Assembly: GCA_947258625.1 (NCBI GenBank)
Contig: CAMYJN010000135.1
Location: forward strand, 1-6,640
DNA: 6,640 bases
Direction of reading: 5' to 3'
From: an uncultured Polyangiaceae bacterium
Lineage (GTDB): Bacteria > Myxococcota_A > Polyangia > Polyangiales > Houyiibacteriaceae
Under the pieces are notes generated by a model, which did not search any database, was not told where the DNA came from, and saw only the letters and a list, made by a program, of their open reading frames with translations. Every line of letters begins with the position of its first letter. Within the stretch, counting starts at the first letter, position 1. The translations under genes were made by a program, and so were the position numbers. Shown piece after piece: positions 1 through 6,640 of this stretch.

Positions 1-16
1 CGGAACACCCCAAGCT

Positions 17-20
17 AGGA
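17..20 (+). promoter_or_regulatory. Ribosome binding site supporting a GTG start
   Basis: AGGA lies seven bases before the GTG at 28, a normal Shine-Dalgarno distance. It supports GTG 28 as the deaminase start. The next in-frame ATG is residue 11 (M11), which would remove part of the conserved N-terminal helix (SWDQYFM) of this family. Confidence 0.5.
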
Positions 21-27
21 AAAGCCG

Positions 28-477
28 GTGAGCCGCGCCTCCTGGGACCAATACTTCATGGATATCGCCGTCGTGGTGGCGACTCGCTCGACCTGCCCCC
101 GCAAGCACGTCGGCTCGGTCATCGTTCGCGACAAGACCATCCTCTCCACGGGCTACAACGGCTCGGTCCGCGGCCTCCCACACTGCGACCAGGTCGGCCA
201 TATGATGGTCGACGGCCACTGCGTCCGGACCATTCACGCCGAGGTCAACGCAATCATCCAAGCCGCCAAGAACGGCTCCCGCATCGACGGCGCCTCGATC
301 TACGTCACCGCGTCCCCATGTTGGAACTGCTTCAAGGCGATTTGCAACGTCGGCATCAAGCGCATCATCTTCGAAGAGTTCTATCGCGACGAGCGGATCT
401 TCGAGGTCTCGCAGACGCTGGGCATCGAGCTGGTGGAGCTTCACCGTGAGTTGGCGGCCCCCAAGGCTGCACCTTGA
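28..477 (+). CDS. dCMP deaminase family protein (ComEB-like)
   Basis: Zinc-dependent cytosolic deaminase of 149 residues, most likely converting dCMP to dUMP and so supplying substrate for thymidylate synthase. The sequence shows the complete cytidine/deoxycytidylate deaminase signature: HAE at residues 70-72 (zinc ligand H70, proton-shuttling E72) and PCWNC at 97-101 (zinc ligands C98 and C101). The GYNG motif at 42-45 and the PHC...DGHCVRT stretch at 51-68 are typical of the dCMP deaminase/ComEB branch rather than of cytidine, tRNA-adenosine or RibD deaminases. Extra cysteines C23, C53 and C65 could serve a second structural metal site, as in phage T4 dCMP deaminase; that is inference. The length is normal for the family. 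The start is GTG with an AGGA seven bases upstream. Its TGA stop falls inside the candidate -35 box of tig, 53 bases before that gene. The family call is firm. The exact substrate (dCMP or a related nucleotide) is not proven by sequence. Confidence 0.9.
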   Translation: MSRASWDQYFMDIAVVVATRSTCPRKHVGSVIVRDKTILSTGYNGSVRGLPHCDQVGHMMVDGHCVRTIHAEVNAIIQAAKNGSRIDGASIYVTASPCWNCFKAICNVGIKRIIFEEFYRDERIFEVSQTLGIELVELHRELAAPKAAP

Positions 478-502
478 CGGCTCTTCGCCCCGGCTGTACG
501 AA
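474..502 (+). promoter_or_regulatory. Candidate sigma70-type promoter for tig
   Basis: TTGACG at 474-479 matches five of six bases of the -35 consensus. It is followed after exactly 17 bases by TACGAA at 497-502, a weaker -10 (three of six). Transcription would begin near 509, giving a leader of about 22 bases before tig. The -35 box overlaps the deaminase TGA stop. The -10 is poor, and GC-rich genomes often use divergent promoters, so this remains a candidate only. Confidence 0.3.
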
Positions 503-530
503 CCGCGCCTGTCCAGCCCCCTAAAAGCCG

Positions 531-1871
531 ATGCAATCTGAAATTCGCGAGATCAGCCCCGTCCTTGTGGAGGTTACGGTCGAAGTGCCGTGGGACCGCA
601 TCCAGAAGGACCTCAACGACACCTATAAGGAGATCGGCAAGACCGCCCGCGTTCGCGGCTTCCGTCCGGGAAAGGTGCCGAGGGATGTGCTGAAGCAGGT
701 GTACGGCCGCGAAGCCGCTGCGCAGGTGACGGGCACCCTGGTCGAGCAGGGCCTGATGCAAGCCGTGCAGGAGCACGAGCTCCACATCGTCGCGCAGCCG
801 CAGATGGAAGAAGCACCGGCGCTCGAGAAAGGCAAGCCGCTCACCTTCAAGGCCAAGGTCGAGGTGCGACCGAAGATCGACCGAGTCGCGATCGACGCGC
901 TCGAAGCTTGGCAGGCGCCGATCGAGATTCCGAACGAAGACGTCGACGCCGAAGTCGAAGGGCTTCGAAACCAGCACGCCGAGATTCAAGTCCCGGACCC
1001 GATGCGCGGGGCGAAAGAAGGCGACCTGATCACGATCGACTACACGGTTTCGGTGGACGGCGAAGCGAAGGATGACCTCGGGGCCGAAGGCCGCCAGGTC
1101 GAAATCAACGACGATCATCTGCTACCGGCGCTCAAAGAAGGGCTGCTTGGAATGCAGCCAGACGAAGAGAAGACGATCGAGGTCGCCTTCGAAGACGACC
1201 ACCCGAATCCGGAGCTCCAGGGCAAGACCGCAGAGTTCACCATCAAGGCGACGCGGCTCCACGAAAAACTCTTGCCCGAGCTCGACGACGAGTTCGCGAA
1301 GGACTGCGGCGACTACGAAACCCTCCTCGAGCTGCGGCTCAAGATTCGGGAAGGACTCGAGAGCAGCGCCAAGCAGCAGGGTGATGCAAGGCTCAAGGAC
1401 CAGCTGATCGACAGCTTGATCGAGCACAATGACATCCCTGTTCCGCCGTCGATGGTGCAGCAGCAACAGCAGATGATGATGTACGAGATGGCGCAGTTCA
1501 TGCAGATGGCGGGTCAGCAAGGCGCGCCGGGTGCGGACTTTTTCTCGGGAATCGAAGAGCGCGCGCAGCGTCGCGTGCAGGCGGGCATTTTGCTCGGGTC
1601 GCTGGCGCGCCAGGAAGGCATCGAGGTCACCGAGGCTGATCTGGACGCGAAGTTCCAAGAGATCGCCGAGCAGAGCGGCAAGCACGTGGCCAAGGTCCGA
1701 GCCGACTATCAAGAGGCCCAGCGGGACCAGCTCGAATCCCAGCTACTCGAAGAGAAGGTCATGGCGCTGCTCACCGAGCGTGCCAAAATCAACGAAGGGG
1801 AGCGGCCCGAGCCCGACGTCCAACCTGAAACCCAAAAGGACGAATCGGCCGAAGACGAAGGGGAAGAGTGA
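531..1871 (+). CDS. tig: Trigger factor, ribosome-associated chaperone
   Basis: Chaperone of 446 residues that docks at the ribosomal exit tunnel and shields nascent chains; the family also has prolyl isomerase activity. The N-terminal ribosome-binding domain (about 1-115) carries the signature loop GFRPGKVP at residues 43-50, which contacts ribosomal protein L23. An FKBP-type isomerase domain runs from about 164 (GDLITIDY) to 245. The rest is the helical C-terminal substrate-binding cradle. The start fits the family N-terminus (MQxxxxxxSPV...VTVEVP), although no clear Shine-Dalgarno lies upstream: the bases before ATG are CTAAAAGCCG. The length is close to the 432 residues of E. coli. Two local oddities are a Gln/Met-rich stretch at 310-330 in the cradle and a strongly acidic tail at 423-446 (11 of 24 residues are Asp or Glu). 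The stop codon overlaps clpP by one base, the usual tig-clpP linkage. Confidence 0.97.
   Translation: MQSEIREISPVLVEVTVEVPWDRIQKDLNDTYKEIGKTARVRGFRPGKVPRDVLKQVYGREAAAQVTGTLVEQGLMQAVQEHELHIVAQPQMEEAPALEKGKPLTFKAKVEVRPKIDRVAIDALEAWQAPIEIPNEDVDAEVEGLRNQHAEIQVPDPMRGAKEGDLITIDYTVSVDGEAKDDLGAEGRQVEINDDHLLPALKEGLLGMQPDEEKTIEVAFEDDHPNPELQGKTAEFTIKATRLHEKLLPELDDEFAKDCGDYETLLELRLKIREGLESSAKQQGDARLKDQLIDSLIEHNDIPVPPSMVQQQQQMMMYEMAQFMQMAGQQGAPGADFFSGIEERAQRRVQAGILLGSLARQEGIEVTEADLDAKFQEIAEQSGKHVAKVRADYQEAQRDQLESQLLEEKVMALLTERAKINEGERPEPDVQPETQKDESAEDEGEE
1859..1864 (+). promoter_or_regulatory. Ribosome binding site of clpP inside tig
   Basis: AGGGGA in the last codons of tig lies six bases before ATG 1871, the best spacing among the possible clpP starts. 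A GTG at 1868 is in the same frame but only three bases from this site. This favours ATG 1871 and translation coupled to termination of tig. Confidence 0.55.
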
Positions 1872-2482
1872 TGAGCGAGCCTACGACCGCGCAGATGTAC
1901 ATGCCTTGGGTCGTCGAAACGACGCACCGCGGCGAACGCCAGTGGGACATCTTCAGCCGCCTGATGAAGGACCGCATCATCTTCCTCGGCACCGAGGTCA
2001 ACGACGACGTCGCCAACGCGATCATCGCTCAGATGCTTTTTCTGGAAAGCGACGACCCCGACAAAGAGATCACCTTGTACATCAACAGCCCGGGTGGCTC
2101 GATTACAGCAGGGCTCGCGATTTACGACACGATGCAGTACGTTCGGTCACCGGTGTCGACGGTCTGCCTGGGCCAAGCCGCATCGATGGCCGCTTGGATT
2201 CTCGCCTCTGGCACGACTGGAATGCGCAAGTGTTTGCCCAATAGCCGCATCATGATTCACCAACCGCTCGGCGGGATTCGCGGTCAGGCAACCGACATCG
2301 AAATCCATGCGCGAGAGATTCTGAAACTTCGTGAACAAATGAACACGATCCTGGCCAAGCATACAGGCCAGACCACCGAACGCATTAAGGAAGACACCGA
2401 ACGCGATCGCTATCTCTCCGCCGAAGAGGCGAAAGAGTACGGGCTCATCGACGACGTCATCAAGCCCAAGCTCGAAGGCTGA
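1871..2482 (+). CDS. clpP: ClpP, proteolytic subunit of ATP-dependent Clp protease
   Basis: Serine peptidase of 203 residues (family S14) that forms the tetradecameric degradation chamber served by ClpX. The full triad is visible: nucleophile S105 in GQAASM (101-106), H130 in MIHQP (128-132) and D179 in ERD (177-179). The oxyanion region SPGG is at 73-76, and the conserved handle [13 protein letters not shown] is at 138-150. The start is taken as ATG 1871, which shares its A with the tig TGA stop and has AGGGGA six bases upstream; GTG 1868 would add one residue. The N-terminus is short, so any propeptide would be only a few residues. The two residues usually read as GA plus a Leu or Phe after the active-site SM are here AAW (107-109), a tryptophan beside the catalytic site. 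The gene lies between tig and clpX in the standard order. Confidence 0.97.
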   Translation: MSEPTTAQMYMPWVVETTHRGERQWDIFSRLMKDRIIFLGTEVNDDVANAIIAQMLFLESDDPDKEITLYINSPGGSITAGLAIYDTMQYVRSPVSTVCLGQAASMAAWILASGTTGMRKCLPNSRIMIHQPLGGIRGQATDIEIHAREILKLREQMNTILAKHTGQTTERIKEDTERDRYLSAEEAKEYGLIDDVIKPKLEG

Positions 2483-2500
2483 GGCCCCACAAAACGCTGC

Positions 2501-2512
2501 CCGCGCGCGCGG
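2501..2512. repeat. Alternating CG palindrome before clpX
   Basis: A 12-base perfect palindrome of alternating C and G (CCGCGCGCGCGG) sits 18 bases after the clpP stop. A 10-base version, CCGCGCGCGG, occurs at 3850-3859 before lon. Such tracts can form Z-DNA or a small GC hairpin. No T-run follows, so it is not a convincing terminator. A role is unknown. Confidence 0.4.
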
Positions 2513-2548
2513 TCTAGTCCTTGCCGTTAAAGAGGGGGGACGCTAGAC
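2512..2548. repeat. Inverted repeat containing CTAG overlapping the clpX promoter
   Basis: GTCTAG at 2512-2517 is the exact reverse complement of CTAGAC at 2543-2548. TCC at 2518-2520 can also pair with GGA at 2538-2540 if two bases (CG) are bulged. The repeat encloses the candidate -35 box and overlaps the candidate -10. It could be an operator or an RNA hairpin, but nothing proves either. Confidence 0.35.
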
Positions 2549-2549
2549 T
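2521..2549 (+). promoter_or_regulatory. Candidate sigma70-type promoter for clpX
   Basis: TTGCCG at 2521-2526 (four of six matches to the -35 consensus) is followed after 17 bases by TAGACT at 2544-2549 (four of six, including the key T, A and final T). Transcription would begin near 2556, only about ten bases before the chosen clpX start, giving a very short leader that still includes AGG at 2560-2562. A promoter here would let clpX, and perhaps lon, be expressed apart from tig-clpP. Confidence 0.4.
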
Positions 2550-2565
2550 TCTCCGAAGCAGGTAT

Positions 2566-3825
2566 ATGGTGGATCGCAGGCGAGATGATGGGCACGGCAA
2601 TCTTCAGTGCTCCTTCTGTGGGAAGTCACAGAAGGAAGTAAAAAAGCTCATCGCGGGGCCGACGGTGTACATTTGCGACGAGTGCATCGGGCTCTGTAAC
2701 GACATCATCGCAGAAGAGGTCGAGCGCGAGGAATCGCTCACGACGACGACGCCGCTCCCAAAGCCCGCCGAGATCAAAGACATCCTCGATGAGTACGTCA
2801 TTGGGCAGGAGCGCGCGAAGAAGATCCTCTCCGTTGCGGTCCACAACCACTACAAGCGCATCGATTCAAAAATCAGCGCCGATGACGTCGAGCTTCAGAA
2901 GTCGAACATCCTTCTGCTCGGACCGACCGGCTCGGGCAAGACCCTGCTCGCGCAGACGCTTGCGCGCATTCTCAACGTTCCGTTCGCGATTGCTGATGCG
3001 ACGACCCTGACCGAGGCTGGCTACGTCGGCGAGGACGTCGAAAACATCATCGTGCAGCTCCTGCAGAACGCCGACCACGATGTCGAGCGGGCGCAGCGCG
3101 GCATCGTCTACATCGACGAAATCGACAAGGTCGCGCGCAAGGGCGACAACCCGTCGATCACCCGCGACGTCAGCGGCGAAGGCGTGCAGCAGGCCCTCCT
3201 GAAGATCATCGAGGGCACCGTGGCCAACGTGCCTCCGAAGGGCGGGCGCAAGCACCCCCAACAAGACTTCCTGCAAATCGACACGGGGAACATCCTGTTC
3301 ATTTGCGGCGGCGCGTTCGTTGGTCTCGACGACGTCATCGAGCGGCGGATCGGCGAGCGCAAGCTCGGCTTCGGCGCCGACATTCCGTCCCGCAAAGACA
3401 AGAAGATCGGCGAGCTCCTCGAACAGATCGAACCCGAAGATTTGCTGCGCGCCGGGCTGATTCCGGAATTCATCGGCCGCCTGCCGGTCATTGCGACCCT
3501 GCACGAGCTCAACGAAGAGGCGCTCGTCGACATCCTGACCAAGCCCAAGAACGCCCTGGTCAAACAGTACCAAAAGCTTTTCGAGATGGATAGCGTGAAG
3601 CTCAAGTTCTCGCCGGGCGCGCTGCATGCCGTGGCCCGCGAAGCTCTGAAGCGGAACGCTGGGGCCCGAGGCCTTCGCGCCATCATGGAGAAGTCCATGC
3701 TGGACATCATGTACGAGGTCCCGTCCCAGGCCGACATCCGTGAGGTCGCCGTCAGCGAGGAAGTCATCGTCTCGGGTGAGAAGCCGCTCATCGTCTACGA
3801 AAAGGAAGAGGCGGAGCTCGCTTAG
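2566..3825 (+). CDS. clpX: ClpX, ATP-dependent unfoldase of the Clp protease
   Basis: AAA+ unfoldase of 419 residues that recognises substrates, unfolds them with ATP and threads them into ClpP. The N-terminal zinc-binding domain has C15, C18, C37 and C40 (CSFC and CDEC). In the ATPase domain, Walker A GPTGSGKT is at 119-126, the pore loop GYVG at 152-155, Walker B IVYIDE at 180-185, the arginine finger R305 in EFIGR and sensor-2 R371 in GARGLR. The ClpP-docking loop reads LGF at 267-269, where E. coli has IGF at the same positions. The start is ATG 2566 because [11 protein letters not shown] aligns directly with the E. coli N-terminus. The frame stays open to a TTG at 2521, but that adds 15 unconserved residues and lacks a ribosome binding site. 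GTG 2569 is a possible alternative with better spacing from AGG at 2560-2562. The 419-residue length matches the family (about 424). Confidence 0.97.
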   Translation: MVDRRRDDGHGNLQCSFCGKSQKEVKKLIAGPTVYICDECIGLCNDIIAEEVEREESLTTTTPLPKPAEIKDILDEYVIGQERAKKILSVAVHNHYKRIDSKISADDVELQKSNILLLGPTGSGKTLLAQTLARILNVPFAIADATTLTEAGYVGEDVENIIVQLLQNADHDVERAQRGIVYIDEIDKVARKGDNPSITRDVSGEGVQQALLKIIEGTVANVPPKGGRKHPQQDFLQIDTGNILFICGGAFVGLDDVIERRIGERKLGFGADIPSRKDKKIGELLEQIEPEDLLRAGLIPEFIGRLPVIATLHELNEEALVDILTKPKNALVKQYQKLFEMDSVKLKFSPGALHAVAREALKRNAGARGLRAIMEKSMLDIMYEVPSQADIREVAVSEEVIVSGEKPLIVYEKEEAELA

Positions 3826-3849
3826 TGCGGCCCTCTTGGTTCAACCCCG

Positions 3850-3859
3850 CCGCGCGCGG
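3850..3859. repeat. Alternating CG palindrome before lon
   Basis: CCGCGCGCGG is a perfect 10-base palindrome in the 48-base gap between clpX and lon, a shorter version of the one before clpX. The nearest Shine-Dalgarno-like bases, GGAG at 3858-3861, overlap its right end and lie 12 bases from the lon ATG. A hairpin here could affect lon translation, but this is inference. Confidence 0.35.
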
Positions 3860-3873
3860 AGCGCCATAGACTG

Positions 3874-6378
<2,505 letters not shown>

Positions 6379-6402
6379 GGGACACTCTCCGGGTGTCTAG
6401 AC

Positions 6403-6423
6403 CTCTGTGATCACGGGGTTTTT
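6403..6423 (+). terminator. Probable intrinsic terminator after lon
   Basis: CTCTGT at 6403-6408 pairs with ACGGGG at 6413-6418 (four Watson-Crick and two G-U pairs) around the loop GATC, followed by five T residues at 6419-6423. The shape and position, 25 bases after the lon stop, fit a Rho-independent terminator, although the stem is only moderately stable. It would end the lon transcript before the tRNA gene. Confidence 0.45.
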
Positions 6424-6428
6424 CAGCG

Positions 6429-6468
6429 AAAGATCGCAGCGACCTCGACGATTGGCGCTGCGATCTTT
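6429..6468. repeat. Perfect 13-bp inverted repeat downstream of lon
   Basis: AAAGATCGCAGCG at 6429-6441 pairs exactly with CGCTGCGATCTTT at 6456-6468. CC at 6443-6444 can pair further with GG at 6454-6455 after one unpaired A, leaving a nine-base loop. AAA on one side and TTT on the other give the form of a weak bidirectional terminator. It may back up the hairpin just upstream, or be the core of the larger element around it. Confidence 0.5.
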
Positions 6469-6521
6469 GCGTGAGATCCCGAGTGATTTCTGGGGCTTGC
6501 GGGGGTAGAGAGTGTCCCGGT

Positions 6522-6550
6522 TGGACAGGGGGGTGGGAGGCGGTCATGCT
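6522..6550 (+). promoter_or_regulatory. Candidate promoter for tRNA-Val
   Basis: TGGACA at 6522-6527 matches five of six -35 bases. It is followed after 17 bases by CATGCT at 6545-6550, a weak -10 (three of six). A start near 6557 would give a leader of about six bases before the mature tRNA 5' end. The -35 box lies in the right-hand hairpin that overlaps the inverted-repeat element. Confidence 0.3.
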
Positions 6551-6562
6551 CGGCGCCACTTT

Positions 6563-6634
6563 GGGCGGGTAGCTCAGCGGTAGAGCGCTGGCTTTACACG
6601 CCGGATGTCGCAGGTTCGACCCCTGTCCCGCCCA
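6563..6634 (+). tRNA. tRNA-Val (anticodon UAC)
   Basis: The full cloverleaf can be folded by eye. The acceptor stem is GGGCGGG (6563-6569) with CCCGCCC (6627-6633), all seven pairs Watson-Crick, and the discriminator base is A6634. The D arm pairs GCTC (6572-6575) with GAGC (6583-6586). The anticodon stem is CTGGC/GCCGG with loop TTTACAC (6593-6599), so the anticodon is UAC at 6595-6597, reading valine codons such as GUA. The T arm is GCAGG/CCTGT with loop TTCGACC (6615-6621). The terminal CCA is not encoded: CC is followed by G, so it must be added by the CCA-adding enzyme. The mature length is 72 bases without CCA. It stands alone in this window, though further tRNAs could follow beyond its end. 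Confidence 0.95.
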
Positions 6635-6640
6635 CCGGTT

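Larger units (their letters stand above)
6379..6518. repeat. 140-bp element bounded by 11-bp inverted repeats
   Basis: GGGACACTCTC at 6379-6389 is the exact reverse complement of GAGAGTGTCCC at 6508-6518. The left arm starts at the base after the lon stop codon. Local hairpins sit at each end: GACACTC at 6381-6387 pairs with GGGTGTC at 6391-6397 (one G-T pair), and TGTCC at 6513-6517 pairs with GGACA at 6523-6527. A terminator-like hairpin and a 13-bp inverted repeat lie between the arms. No target-site duplication is visible (CAATAG on the left, GGTTGG on the right) and there is no coding capacity. It could be a small non-autonomous mobile or REP-like repeat, or only the transcript 3' end structure. 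The repeats themselves are certain; their nature is not. Confidence 0.5.

Noticed and set aside
441..1118. 225-codon open frame on the - strand opposite tig
   Set aside because: Composition follows the complement of tig codons, and no family motif is seen.
2521..2565. TTG start at 2521 for clpX
   Set aside because: It adds 15 residues with no match to ClpX N-termini, has no ribosome binding site and falls in the candidate promoter. ATG 2566 aligns with known starts.
2866..3627. 253-codon open frame on the - strand opposite clpX
   Set aside because: Same mirror effect. There is no domain or ribosome binding site, and it lies wholly within the conserved clpX.
3867..3872. TAGACT as a -10 promoter box of lon
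   Set aside because: It ends one base before the ATG, so transcription would begin inside the coding region, and no -35 box lies 16-18 bases upstream. No other usable lon start exists before the conserved domain.
3826..3873. Heat-shock promoter (sigma32 type) or CIRCE operator before lon
   Set aside because: CTTGGT at 3835 loosely resembles a -35, but no CCCCAT-like -10 lies at the right distance and no CIRCE inverted repeat is present.
6379..6518. CRISPR repeat or IS element
   Set aside because: There is only one inverted pair, with no direct repeats or spacers, no transposase reading frame and no visible target duplication.

Overview
This 6.6-kb, high-GC window carries a compact protein-quality-control locus, all on the + strand: a dCMP-deaminase-family gene, then tig (trigger factor), clpP, clpX and lon, and finally a tRNA-Val(UAC) gene. 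The tig-clpP-clpX-lon order is common in Proteobacteria and in the former Deltaproteobacteria. The protein sequences (ClpX zinc domain, ComEB-like deaminase, a LonA with an acidic tail) and the GC-rich codon use look most like Myxococcota or a related deltaproteobacterial lineage. That placement rests on reading alone, with no database search.

Layout: positions 1-27 hold a short leader, possibly the last codons of an upstream gene. The deaminase occupies 28-477. A 53-base gap with a candidate sigma70-type promoter precedes tig (531-1871). clpP overlaps the tig stop codon by one base, so the two are probably translationally coupled. An 83-base gap before clpX holds a CG-rich palindrome, an inverted repeat containing CTAG and a candidate promoter. 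A 48-base gap separates clpX from lon. After lon comes a 184-base non-coding stretch with a probable terminator, nested inverted repeats bounded by an 11-bp terminal inverted repeat that abuts the lon stop codon, and a candidate promoter for the tRNA.

How the genes work together: trigger factor binds nascent chains at the ribosome exit tunnel. ClpX unfolds tagged or misfolded proteins and feeds them to the ClpP chamber, and Lon is an independent ATP-dependent protease. All catalytic and nucleotide-binding residues I looked for are present, so every protein appears functional. The deaminase (dCMP to dUMP) is a nucleotide-metabolism gene with no obvious link to proteostasis.

I do not see an undescribed multi-gene system. 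The parts that well-known genes do not explain are the inverted-repeat element behind lon, repeated sequence arrangements in front of start codons, and a few unusual residues in ClpP, ClpX and trigger factor.
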